From NCBI GenBank assembly GCA_944389015.1, contig CALXKS010000027.1:1-48473 (forward strand): 48,473 bases of DNA, given 5' to 3'. The notes under the pieces are model-generated. The model saw nothing but the letters and a program-made list of their open reading frames with translations. It had not been told where the DNA came from and searched no databases. A program made the translations under genes and the position numbers. This stretch comes from an uncultured Spirochaetaceae bacterium. Lineage in GTDB: Bacteria > Spirochaetota > Spirochaetia > Sphaerochaetales > Sphaerochaetaceae. Below, in pieces: positions 6,663-15,177 of this stretch (positions are counted from its first letter, which is position 1; each line of letters starts with the position of its first letter).

Positions 6663-7964
6663 ATGATAGAAAATCCCCCATCAGTAAAGTCATTAGGCAA
6701 ATCGGTTATCCACATTCTCCTTAATGATGAATATAGGAGATTGATTGAGGATATTAACGATAAATATCTATATTGGGATAAAGCCAAGTATAAAATACCT
6801 GATGGTGTGGATGAAACGGATTTCTGGTCAGCCGTAAGATTCACCAGGCGAGGCAATCCGCTGAATTTTGCAGGAAAGCGGTTCACTTTCAATGAGACGA
6901 ATTCTATGCGGAAGATGCTTCATGAATTTGATTTGAATTCTGGAGGAACCTTATCTTCCTTTGGTACTATTCCGGCGAACAGAATGAACTACTATCTGTT
7001 AAGTTCGATAGCAGAAGAAGCAATAGCTTCAAGCAAAATGGAGGGGGCGGTTACGACCCGTGAAAAAGCGAAGGAAATGATCCGGACGCGGGCGAAACCC
7101 ATGGATAAAAGTCAGAGGATGATTATAAATAATTATGAGACGATAGAATATCTCAGGAAAAATAGGGATGTTTCCTTGTCGAAAGAATTTATTCTGGAAA
7201 TCCATAGGCGGATTACGGAAGGTACGCTTGATGATAAGGAGAATGAGGGTAGGTTCCGTGAGAACAATGATATCGTCGTTGCGGATAGTGTTTCCGGTGA
7301 TGTCGTGCATTTTCCTCCCGATTATTCTTCGATTGAGAGTGGAATTGGTTTTCTCTGCGATTTTGCAAACAACGATGGAACAGTGTTTATCCATCCTATA
7401 GTCAAGGCAATCATAATTCATTTCATGATTTCCTATTTGCATCCTTTTGTGGACGGGAATGGTAGGACAGCCCGTTCATTGTTTTATTGGTTCATGCTTA
7501 AAAAAGGGTATTGGCTGATTGAGTTCATGTCGATTTCCAGAAATATATATAAGACAAAGGTACAGTACGAGAAGGCCTTTGCATATACTGAAACGGATGA
7601 TGGGGACCTTGGTTATTTCATACAATATAATCTCAATGCCCTGCAGAGATCTTTTGATGATTTAAAGGAATATCTTCACAGAAAACAGAATGAGGAAGAG
7701 GCTCTGTTTGAGTTCAGGAATATAGGTGGAATCAATGAACGACAGGCCAGGATCATAAAGATATATCATGATAAGCCACGTAGCGTTTTCACATCGAAAG
7801 AACTTGTTGCTTCTCTTGGTGTTACAGAGAAGACGATTCGAACAGATCTGGAGAATCTTGTAAAGCTTGGCTTGCTTGAGAGGCTTCCCCGGAACAAAAG
7901 GCTGATAAGCTATATCGCTAGTGAAGCATTTGATTCCAGATTGAGAGAAATCAAGGGGAAATAA
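6663..7964 (+). CDS. Fic-family AMP-transferase with C-terminal winged helix (class II)
   Basis: A 433-aa protein: Fic_N region (YWDKAKYK near residue 40), the inhibitory helix with Ser123-SKM-Glu127-Gly128 fitting [S/T]xxxE[G/N], the catalytic loop HPFVDGNGRTAR from His260, and a C-terminal DNA-binding-like winged helix with TEKTIRTDLENL. All catalytic residues are present, so it should transfer AMP (or a related nucleotide) to a target protein and be self-inhibited by its N-terminal helix. TATGAT (6651-6656) ends 6 nt before the ATG and there is no ribosome site, pointing to a leaderless mRNA. Target unknown. Confidence 0.9.
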   Translation: MIENPPSVKSLGKSVIHILLNDEYRRLIEDINDKYLYWDKAKYKIPDGVDETDFWSAVRFTRRGNPLNFAGKRFTFNETNSMRKMLHEFDLNSGGTLSSFGTIPANRMNYYLLSSIAEEAIASSKMEGAVTTREKAKEMIRTRAKPMDKSQRMIINNYETIEYLRKNRDVSLSKEFILEIHRRITEGTLDDKENEGRFRENNDIVVADSVSGDVVHFPPDYSSIESGIGFLCDFANNDGTVFIHPIVKAIIIHFMISYLHPFVDGNGRTARSLFYWFMLKKGYWLIEFMSISRNIYKTKVQYEKAFAYTETDDGDLGYFIQYNLNALQRSFDDLKEYLHRKQNEEEALFEFRNIGGINERQARIIKIYHDKPRSVFTSKELVASLGVTEKTIRTDLENLVKLGLLERLPRNKRLISYIASEAFDSRLREIKGK

Positions 7965-8002
7965 TTTATTTCATGGTTCTGTTACCATCCCAAATGCGGT
8001 TT

Positions 8003-8218
8003 TCACCGCTTCTTCTCATACAGGAATCTTTTTATCTTGAGAGTAGGTGTCTGTTCGAATGGGGAGGTCTGTTCTCTGATGCCTGTAAGCTTTAAAAACG
8101 ATGAAAGCCTCGTATTCACTTCTTTTCTGAGCTGATGGAGATAATTCTTTGCCGTTGTCCTTATCTCATCTAATGGGAGTCCGAGTGCTTTCTGCATCTG
8201 TTCCAGATTAAGGTGCAC
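8003..8218 (-). pseudogene. C-terminal remnant of an AMP-forming acyl-CoA synthetase
   Basis: About 71 codons on the minus strand keep the typical end of long-chain acyl-CoA synthetases: a helical stretch, then a segment with PFEQTPTLKIKRFLY, including the near-terminal lysine pair of the C-domain. An in-frame TGA sits just before the GTG at 8216-8218, and nothing of the adenylation domain remains upstream. It lies between the two Fic genes on the opposite strand, so it marks where an older gene was cut by insertion or deletion. Confidence 0.6.
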
Positions 8219-8362
8219 AAGGGATACAAGTCATTATATGGCTTGGTCAAACCATCGGCTGATTGGTACTTATGACTAATTTTATTTATAAAAATATAAT
8301 TGAATTTATAAATGTTATTGCTTCGGATTTGTTTCTGATGGATACTGATTGAGAGGAAAACC

Positions 8363-9457
8363 ATGGATAAACTGCCCGTATTATTTGATTTCGAAACAAC
8401 ACAGATCCTTAAGAAGCTGATTGTTGCCCATAGGGAGCTGGCTATTCTTAATGGTGTCTGTGATTCCATTCCAAATCAGGGTGTGTTTGTGCATACGCTT
8501 GCGCTTCAGGAGGCGAAGGATAGCTCGGAGATAGAGAATATAATCACGACACATGCTGATATCTATACAGCTATAGCAAATCCGGAGTTCACGGAGATAA
8601 AACCCGCTACGAAGGAAGTCCTTCATTATGTAGATGCGATAATGCGTGGCTATCATATATACAACCAAAGAAAAATCCTTTCGCTTAGCTGCATCGAAGA
8701 GATCCAGTCTGTTATCGAATCCAATAATGCGGGGCTGCGTAAGCTTCCTGGCACAGCTTTGGTGAATGACCGGACTAATGAGATTGTCTATGAGCCGCCA
8801 ATGCCGAATGATATTCCGGGATTGATGGATAATTTCCTATTGTATTTCAATGATGATACGGCATGGAATGCAGATCCATTGGTTAAGATGGCGATACTGC
8901 ATTACCAGTTTGAGAGCATACATCCTTTCTATGATGGCAATGGTCGAACTGGTAGGATATTGAATATTCTCTACCTATTGCATGAGGGATTACTTAATTA
9001 TCCTGTTCTGTATTTATCGAGGTATATAAATATCAACAAGGGACTATATTACAGATATCTTCAGGATGTAAGGAATTACAGCAATGCGGAGCAATGGGAG
9101 GAGTATGTGCTTTTCATGCTGGAAGGGGTTATTCGTACTTCCAGATTGACTCGGGAGATTGTGACTTCCCTTCGGAACATGATGGTGGAATATAAGCACA
9201 GGATACGGGATAGCCATCCTTCGTTTTATAGTCAGGATCTGATAAACGTTTTGTTCTCTTATCCTTATACAAGAATAGGAATCCTTAAGGAGAGGCTTGG
9301 TGTTTCATATCTTACCGCCCGGAAATACCTTGATATCCTTGCAGAGGATAATCTACTTGAAAAGGTGCGTATCGGAAGAGACAGTTATTATGTAAATGTA
9401 AGCATGATGAGAATACTCATGGATTCAGATACTGATTTTTTGAAAGTCGAGCATTGA
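8363..9457 (+). CDS. Second Fic-family protein (class II)
   Basis: A 364-aa Fic protein of a different subfamily from the one at 6663. The inhibitory motif Ser54-SEI... is Ser54 to Glu58-Asn59 (SxxxEN) at the N-terminus, and the active loop is HPFYDGNGRTGR from His187. A C-terminal winged helix (about 300-364) with YLTARKYLDIL follows. AGAGGA lies about 8 nt before the ATG. Upstream, two TTTATAAA motifs occur in the A/T-rich leader (near 8285 and 8305), and related TTATA palindromes follow the gene. Expected self-inhibited AMP-transferase with unknown target; possible DNA-binding self-regulation. Confidence 0.9.
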   Translation: MDKLPVLFDFETTQILKKLIVAHRELAILNGVCDSIPNQGVFVHTLALQEAKDSSEIENIITTHADIYTAIANPEFTEIKPATKEVLHYVDAIMRGYHIYNQRKILSLSCIEEIQSVIESNNAGLRKLPGTALVNDRTNEIVYEPPMPNDIPGLMDNFLLYFNDDTAWNADPLVKMAILHYQFESIHPFYDGNGRTGRILNILYLLHEGLLNYPVLYLSRYININKGLYYRYLQDVRNYSNAEQWEEYVLFMLEGVIRTSRLTREIVTSLRNMMVEYKHRIRDSHPSFYSQDLINVLFSYPYTRIGILKERLGVSYLTARKYLDILAEDNLLEKVRIGRDSYYVNVSMMRILMDSDTDFLKVEH

Positions 9458-9460
9458 TTG

Positions 9461-9570
9461 TTATAGGAAAAGGCCTTTTTCTATAAAGATTCCGGAAATG
9501 TTTATAAAATATGCCTGTTTTTTATAAAGGTTCTTACAATGTTATAGGAAAATCCATTTCTATATAAACA
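9461..9570. repeat. Degenerate palindromic array, period about 40-41 bp
   Basis: Three imperfect palindromes follow the Fic gene: 9461-9486 (TTATAGGAAAAGG / CCTTTTTCTATAA), about 9501-9527 (TTTATAAAA / TTTTATAAA) and 9542-9562 (TATAGGAAA / TTTCTATA). The TATAAAG/C element recurs at 9482, 9523 and 9563. The first palindrome could act as the Fic gene terminator. In 9571-9689 there are two more small hairpins (9601-9615 and arms 9631-9637/9654-9660) and no gene. Confidence 0.5.
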
Positions 9571-9689
9571 TCTACAGTGATGATTTAAGGCTTGCAGATC
9601 TCCTCCACAGGAGGATGCATATCCTGCTCCCCAGGGCAATCCACGGAGGGAAGGCCCTGGTAATCTGACAGACATATGCCCACTCTTTT

Positions 9690-10466
9690 TCAGGCATCCA
9701 TGCCGTAGACTTCGAGCTGGATGAGGGCAGGGAACGGTGATGGATCTGCTGCCTTGATGAGCTTTGAGAGCTTCAGCGATGATACGCGCTTTACAGGGAA
9801 TGATATCTCCTGCGGTCCATCCTTCTTCTCCAGCTTTGCTATGAGCACCGATCCATCAGAGAATGTCAGGGTGCCTTCTGTCCACCATGCATCATGAGGA
9901 AAGTCTGCACGCGTATAGAAGACTATCCTGTCTATGATCACATCGCGGCCGAAATCAAGAGAGAGCTCTGCATCAGGATCCCTGTTTATACCCCAGCTGG
10001 ACCATGGCCATTCCCCGTGTCCGTCTGATGCGACGATGCCGTCAATGGCGTTCCTTGCAGCGAATACCGACTCGCCCCTGGTCTCAATATTTGCCTTTGC
10101 GTGTGGGAAAAGCGATCCGTTCTCATAGCAATCGTATGGATTGAGAGCCAGATTCCTGTAGCTATCGTGCTCCCATTCATATGCTTCCCGGGCCCAGAGA
10201 AAGTGCTTGGATCCTCTGAATACCGTTTCATGGTAGCAATCATGCTTCTGCCCGAATGGCACGGACATCGTGAAAGGCTTCCCGTCCGATAGCACGGTTG
10301 CCCTTCCAAGTACTGCATCGAACTGCAATGTGATGAATCCCTTATGGTCTGGGATCAGCTGTATTGCATCGCCTTCCTTATACTCTTCCCTGAAGACAAG
10401 ATATGCCTCTTTCACGCCTTCAGTCTTTGCGATCTCTGATCCATTCCTCAATATGCTGATCCTCAT
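9690..10466 (-). CDS. Discoidin/galactose-binding-like protein, polysaccharide-use context
   Basis: A 258-aa protein started at the ATG at 10466, which overlaps the upstream stop (ATGA) and has AGGAAGAAGGA just before it; an in-frame ATG 30 nt earlier lacks this. The C-terminal 120 residues (from an ARNAIDG motif, then a Trp-rich WPWSSWGI and a final LEVYGMD) look like an F5/8-type C or DUF7402 jelly-roll that binds sugars. There is no signal peptide, so it seems cytoplasmic. Translational coupling to the heparinase remnant suggests a role in uronate-polysaccharide breakdown. Exact function unknown. Confidence 0.65.
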   Translation of the reverse strand: MRISILRNGSEIAKTEGVKEAYLVFREEYKEGDAIQLIPDHKGFITLQFDAVLGRATVLSDGKPFTMSVPFGQKHDCYHETVFRGSKHFLWAREAYEWEHDSYRNLALNPYDCYENGSLFPHAKANIETRGESVFAARNAIDGIVASDGHGEWPWSSWGINRDPDAELSLDFGRDVIIDRIVFYTRADFPHDAWWTEGTLTFSDGSVLIAKLEKKDGPQEISFPVKRVSSLKLSKLIKAADPSPFPALIQLEVYGMDA

Positions 10467-10860
10467 TTCCTTCTTCCTGTAAAGCTTATTGTCCACGATG
10501 CTGAATGGGGCAATGCCACCAGCGTCCTGTATATTGTATCCGGCCAGGCTTTTCTCAGCCTTTCATCTGTTATGGATATTGTATCCAAGATGCATTCAAC
10601 TGAGGTATCGAATACTGCCTGGAATGTATTCCAGAGTATGCTTTCTCCGCTGAATGCAGGTTTCTCAATACTGATCAGAGATAGAACAGCGGGGATGGTT
10701 GAATCAAAATCCTCAGTTATAGTTATCCTCTCTGATTTCCTGGAGAACTCTGCTGTCCTGATATATCTTCCAAGTCCCTTTTCTTTCTCATATGCCCCTG
10801 TAAGGTCAAAGGATGATATGCTCTCATCCATTCTGAGCACTTCAGCCCTGACCGTGATAT
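10463..10860 (-). pseudogene. 5'-truncated heparinase II/III-family protein
   Basis: The frame begins without a start at about 10860 (preceded in frame by TGA) and keeps only the C-terminal beta-sandwich part: AEVLRMDES, then DLTGAY, RYIRTAEF and ITITEDF, in the order seen in heparinase II/III lyases. The alpha-barrel catalytic half is missing. A methionine at 10840 could start a 125-aa product, but this would be an isolated end domain. The truncation coincides with the start of the truncated kinase on the other strand. Confidence 0.55.
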
Positions 10861-10870
10861 CTCATTCCAG

Positions 10871-12158
10871 CATGTCAGATGGAGGAGCGGAGATCCTCAG
10901 GATATAGAAAGGATTCTCTCATCGGAGAGCTTTGCATCGCTCTCGTTTCCAGAAGGGGCTGTCGTGAGCCTTATGCTTTCGGAAACGATAAACAGCCCGA
11001 AAGAGGCTGCGGTTGTTGCATATGGCAAGGTCCGCGGATCGGATGCGTATGTCTATACTGAGATAGCAATCGATATCTTCAATGAGATCCTTCCGCTATC
11101 AATGCAGAATACATACATTGTCTCCGATGATGATTCATATCCTTCCGCAGTCAGGGATGAGTTCAATAATGGGAATGCATGGGCCCGGCTTGATTATCCG
11201 CTTGCGATTCCAGGGTACAGAGCTGTGCATTTCATGGATAAGGCACCTCTCGGACTAGCCTCTGCATATGGGCTTGTCGTATTCCTAGTCATCCTTATTG
11301 CATCTGCATTGCTCTTCATCTTTCTCTCTGTATTCCTTTCGCGTTATCTGACCAGGACATCGACAAGACTTGTAAAGCACATCGAGTATCTTATCGATAC
11401 AGGGGATTTCGGCTATACCGACAAAGCAATCGAAGAGGGCAATGATGAGATGGCCGATATCGGAAGAACGGTGAATGATATGAGCGTTTTCATCCTCGAA
11501 TCTCCTGAAACGGAATGAGATTCTCTTCGAGGAGAAGAAGAAAATGGAAATCAGCATGCTGCAGATGCAGGTCAATCCCCATTTTCTCTATAATACGCTT
11601 GAGTCCATGCATTATCTTGCGGAAGTCCAGCGCAATGATGGAATCGCAAAGATGAGCAGGGGGCTGTCCACTCTTCTGCGTAATCTTGCAAAAGGAAGCA
11701 GTGACAGGATTCTTCTCCGGGATGAGCTTTCCCTCCTTCAGGATTACGATGGAATCCAGCAGGTCCGTTATATGGGCATGTATGAGATAACATATAGGAT
11801 TCCAGAGGAGATGAAGGATTATCTGATACAGAAGTTCACGCTCCAGCCTCTTGTCGAGAATGCCATATTCCATGGGATCGAGCCTTCGGGACGGTGCGGA
11901 ACGATAATGATAGAGGCAAAAGCAGAGAACGGTGTCCTTGAGATCTCTGTGACCGATGACGGTGTTGGCATGACAGAGGAGGAGATAGCCCATATCTTCG
12001 ATGAAAGGAAGCATTCGAAGACAGATATGACAGGAGTGGGGGTGAGAAACATCAATGAGAGGATCAGGCTTGTCTATGGGGAAGAGTATGGTCTTTCATT
12101 CGAATCGGTGAAAGGGCAGTACACAAAGGCTATTGTCAGGATAAGGGCTGAGAAATGA
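10871..12158 (+). pseudogene. YesM-type sensor histidine kinase, 5'-truncated and frameshifted
   Basis: From about 10892 the frame reads as the end of a Cache-like sensor domain, then a transmembrane helix (about 11262-11340), HAMP, and a stop at 11518. The His_kinase/HATPase part continues in another frame from 11496: the joined reading gives SNLLKRNEILFEEKKK, then NPHFLYNTL with the phospho-acceptor His, and GVGMT and GVGVRNI ATP-site boxes. One extra C at 11494-11495 explains the shift. The first transmembrane helix and most of the sensor are missing. The stop overlaps the regulator start. A sequencing error could explain the shift but not the truncation. Confidence 0.75.
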
Positions 12159-13720
12159 TGGGATACAGAGTGCTTATTGTCGATGACGAACCTATTATCC
12201 TTTCCGGGATAAGGCATCTTATAGACTGGGAAAAAGCAGATGCGGAGATCATTGGAGCGGCAGGGAACGGGGAGGAGGCTTATTCGATCATTGAGCGTGA
12301 GCATCCCGATATCGTGATCACAGATATAAAGATGCCCGTGATGGATGGTCTTGCGCTTGCGGGGAAGTGCAGCGAGGAGTTTCCGGAGATAGTCTTCATC
12401 ATCCTGACCAGTCTAGAAGAGTTCAGTCTTGCGAAAGAGGCAATAGGCTATGGTGTTTCAGATTATCTATTGAAGACCGAGCTTGATGGCAGCAGGCTTG
12501 CGAAGGCTCTTGAGAAAGCAGAGAGCGAATCTCTCAAAAGGAGGGAAAGCTATGGTATCTACAGTAACGATGCCGGACGGGATAGCCTTCCTGCAGTCAT
12601 ATCCAGCCTTATGATCATGAGGGATATACCGCAGGAGACAAGGTCGTTTCTCCATGAGCGGGGTATTCTTCAGGACTTCGCATTCGTTGCCTTCGTCTTA
12701 TCTTTTCCTCCTTCCAGCCTTGATAAGCAGTGGAGCAGGGAGGATTATGCAAGGCTTCATGACTGGGAAGAGGATATCGTCGGGAAGATACTGCCATCAG
12801 CATTCTCTTCATTCTGGCCGGTTGTCCCGGTGGCAGGAAAGGCCGGAACGCTGATCTACTTCATCTCAGGAATTGCTCCGAATACATGGGAAGCTTCTGC
12901 TGCCCATGTCGAGGCCAAGGTCAGATCCGCATCCTCTATGGTTACAGGTCTCTGCCCAGAATTCATCAGAACTCCTGTAATGTCCGGCCGCGATGGCCTC
13001 AGAAGGGCAAGAAGCATGCTGGAGATGGGCCTTATGGCATCCTATCTCGGGAAGGATCAGAACTCCATCGTTCCTTCCTCACTTGATATAGATTCCGTAT
13101 TCCCTCGTCTTGAGAATTCCATATCGAAGCACGATATAGCCAGCTGCAGGGCTTGCTTCTCGATCATAAGAAGCGCCATGGAGAACTCTGATCATAGCCT
13201 AAGCCAGTTTTCCTTCATGACAGCTGCGCTCAGCTCTGCGATCTCCAGCGGGCTGTCCGCAATAGGGCTTTCAGGGGACCGCTCATGGATGGATCTCTTT
13301 GATAATATCGATTTCATATCAAAACGCACGGAATCACTTGCTTTCATCGATGATGTCTCCGATAGCTTGCTGGGTCTTATTGAAAGCAGAAGCGGTACAG
13401 GGAGCAATGTAGCGGATAAAGCCAGGGAATATGTAATAGCCCATGTCGCAGAGAGGATCTCCCTTGATGATGTTGCTGATTTCGCAGGTGTTTCATCAGG
13501 ATATATGTCGAAGAGCTTCAAGCGCATCATGGGTATCAGCCTTGTCGATTATATCAACTCTATGAAGATCGAAAGAGCTAAGGAGATAATGGATCAGAAC
13601 CACGATGCCAGGATTGCGGATATCGCTATTGCTCTCGGCTTCAGCAATGTCTATTGCTTCTCCAAGGTTTTCAGAAAAGTCGAGGGAGTGCCTCCTACAG
13701 AGTATCTGAAGAGGAGCTGA
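12155..13720 (+). CDS. YesN/AraC-type response regulator
   Basis: A 521-aa protein: receiver domain (1-120) with Asp57 in TDIKMP as the phosphate site and a Lys in the DYLLKTELDG loop, a middle region of about 290 residues, and a C-terminal AraC/HTH_18 domain (about 420-521) with two helix-turn-helix units (ISLDDVADFAGVSSGYMSK and IADIAIALGFSNVYCFSK). It partners with the kinase just upstream (ATGA overlap). Such pairs control sugar transport and polysaccharide lyase genes. It looks intact even though its kinase is broken, so it may be inactive or use another kinase. Confidence 0.9.
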   Translation: MMGYRVLIVDDEPIILSGIRHLIDWEKADAEIIGAAGNGEEAYSIIEREHPDIVITDIKMPVMDGLALAGKCSEEFPEIVFIILTSLEEFSLAKEAIGYGVSDYLLKTELDGSRLAKALEKAESESLKRRESYGIYSNDAGRDSLPAVISSLMIMRDIPQETRSFLHERGILQDFAFVAFVLSFPPSSLDKQWSREDYARLHDWEEDIVGKILPSAFSSFWPVVPVAGKAGTLIYFISGIAPNTWEASAAHVEAKVRSASSMVTGLCPEFIRTPVMSGRDGLRRARSMLEMGLMASYLGKDQNSIVPSSLDIDSVFPRLENSISKHDIASCRACFSIIRSAMENSDHSLSQFSFMTAALSSAISSGLSAIGLSGDRSWMDLFDNIDFISKRTESLAFIDDVSDSLLGLIESRSGTGSNVADKAREYVIAHVAERISLDDVADFAGVSSGYMSKSFKRIMGISLVDYINSMKIERAKEIMDQNHDARIADIAIALGFSNVYCFSKVFRKVEGVPPTEYLKRS

Positions 13721-13731
13721 AGCAGTCGATG

Positions 13732-13766
13732 ATCTCCCTCTTCCGCAGTACTTGGAAAAGGGAGAT
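13732..13766. terminator. Bidirectional hairpin between convergent genes
   Basis: Arms 13732-13744 (ATCTCCCTCTTCC) and 13754-13766 (GGAAAAGGGAGAT) pair with one mismatch around a 9-nt loop, in the 59-nt gap between the regulator and the symporter gene. There is no strong T-run on either side. Confidence 0.45.
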
Positions 13767-13779
13767 TCCCGCTTCAGGG

Positions 13780-15156
13780 CTAGAGCTTTGAGAAGATATC
13801 CCAGTATCCTTTTGCGAACAGCACAAGGATCACAAGCGGAAGTATCCACTGGACATAGACTTTCAATGCTTTCGGGAACTTTATGCCGTTCCCTGCATCT
13901 GCTTCCTCTATGAAGTTCTTCCATCCCCACCCATAGCGGTGCGAGCAGAATATCACAAGCAGGGTTGAGCCAAGCGGGGTTATCGTGCTTGAGATGATGA
14001 AATCCTCAAGATCGAGTACGCTTGTGCCATACCCCAGCGGCATGAACGATGTGAATACGCTGTAACCGAGTATTGCAGGCAGCGATACCAGGAGAACGAT
14101 GATGAAGTTGACTGCAGCTGCTTTCTTCCTTGTCCATCCGAGGTTATCCATCCAGAATGACATGATGTTCTCGAATACTGCGACAAGTGTTGTCATCGCA
14201 GCGAATCCCATGAAGAGGAAGAAAAGGCTTCCCCAGATTCTGCCCCCTGACATCCTTGAGAATATATTCGGCAGTGTCTCGAAGAGCAGTCCCGGGCCCG
14301 CTTCTGGCTGCACCCCGTATGCAAAGCAGGCAGGGAAGATGATCAGCCCGGAGAAGAGCGCTACGAAAGTATCGAGGGAGATGACTCTTATCGACTCCCC
14401 GGTAAGCGACTGTTCCTTTCCGATGTATGAGCCGAATATTTCCATCGATCCGATGCCGAGGCCAAGTGTGAAGAATGCCTGGCTCATTGCTGCGAATACA
14501 GCTTCCCATACTCCTGCCGCCTTCAGCCGTTCTATATCAGGTACAAGGTAGAAAGCCAGTCCTTCGGAGGATCCCGGGATCATGAGAGAATTTGCGGCGA
14601 GGAGTATTATCAGTATGATCAGCGATGCCATCATCGCTTTCGATGCTTTCTCAACGCTTCCCCGCAGTCCTCCTGAGCAGATGAGGAATCCGATAGCTAT
14701 CGCTATTGCTGTGTATATGAACTGCGCAGCCCCATTTCCACGGAGATCGGAGAAGAATGCTGGAGCGGTCTCTGCTGTCATCCCGCTGAGACTGCCTGTG
14801 ACTGCCGATACGAAATAGTACAGGAGCCAGCCTGTGACAACAGTATAGTAGGACATGAGTATGTAGTTGGCGGCTATTGCTACAGGGCCGTACCAGTGCC
14901 ATTTGCTGCCCTTGGGTTCAAGACTCTTCAGTGCAAGGTGTATGTTCTTCCTTGATGCCCTTCCTATGGAGAACTCCATGATCATCACAGGCAGTCCGAC
15001 GAGGACGAGGAATGCAAGGTAAATCAGTACGAAGGCCGCCCCTCCGTATTGTCCGGTTATATATGGGAATCTCCAGACATTCCCAAGTCCTATAGCGCAT
15101 CCGGCTGACAGCAGTATAAAGCCCAGCCTGGATGCCAGTGTCTCACGTTCACGCAT
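13780..15156 (-). CDS. Neurotransmitter:sodium symporter (NSS) family transporter 1
   Basis: A 458-aa inner-membrane protein with about 11-12 helices. The start (SRLGFILLSAGCAIGLGNVW) is the LeuT-type TM1 sodium and amino-acid site with the unwound GLGNVWRFPY motif. Expected to import an amino acid or amine with Na+. It is 21 nt downstream of a paralogue of exactly the same length, nearly the same N-terminus and an identical GYWDIFSKL end, so the pair arose by tandem duplication. CGGAG directly precedes the ATG at poor spacing. Substrate cannot be told from sequence. Confidence 0.92.
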   Translation of the reverse strand: MRERETLASRLGFILLSAGCAIGLGNVWRFPYITGQYGGAAFVLIYLAFLVLVGLPVMIMEFSIGRASRKNIHLALKSLEPKGSKWHWYGPVAIAANYILMSYYTVVTGWLLYYFVSAVTGSLSGMTAETAPAFFSDLRGNGAAQFIYTAIAIAIGFLICSGGLRGSVEKASKAMMASLIILIILLAANSLMIPGSSEGLAFYLVPDIERLKAAGVWEAVFAAMSQAFFTLGLGIGSMEIFGSYIGKEQSLTGESIRVISLDTFVALFSGLIIFPACFAYGVQPEAGPGLLFETLPNIFSRMSGGRIWGSLFFLFMGFAAMTTLVAVFENIMSFWMDNLGWTRKKAAAVNFIIVLLVSLPAILGYSVFTSFMPLGYGTSVLDLEDFIISSTITPLGSTLLVIFCSHRYGWGWKNFIEEADAGNGIKFPKALKVYVQWILPLVILVLFAKGYWDIFSKL

Positions 15157-15177
15157 GCTCCGATACTATCACTAGAA

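Noticed and set aside
9461..9570. CRISPR-like repeat array
   Set aside because: Period is about 40 bp but the units are degenerate and palindromic, with no unique spacers between identical repeats and no cas genes.
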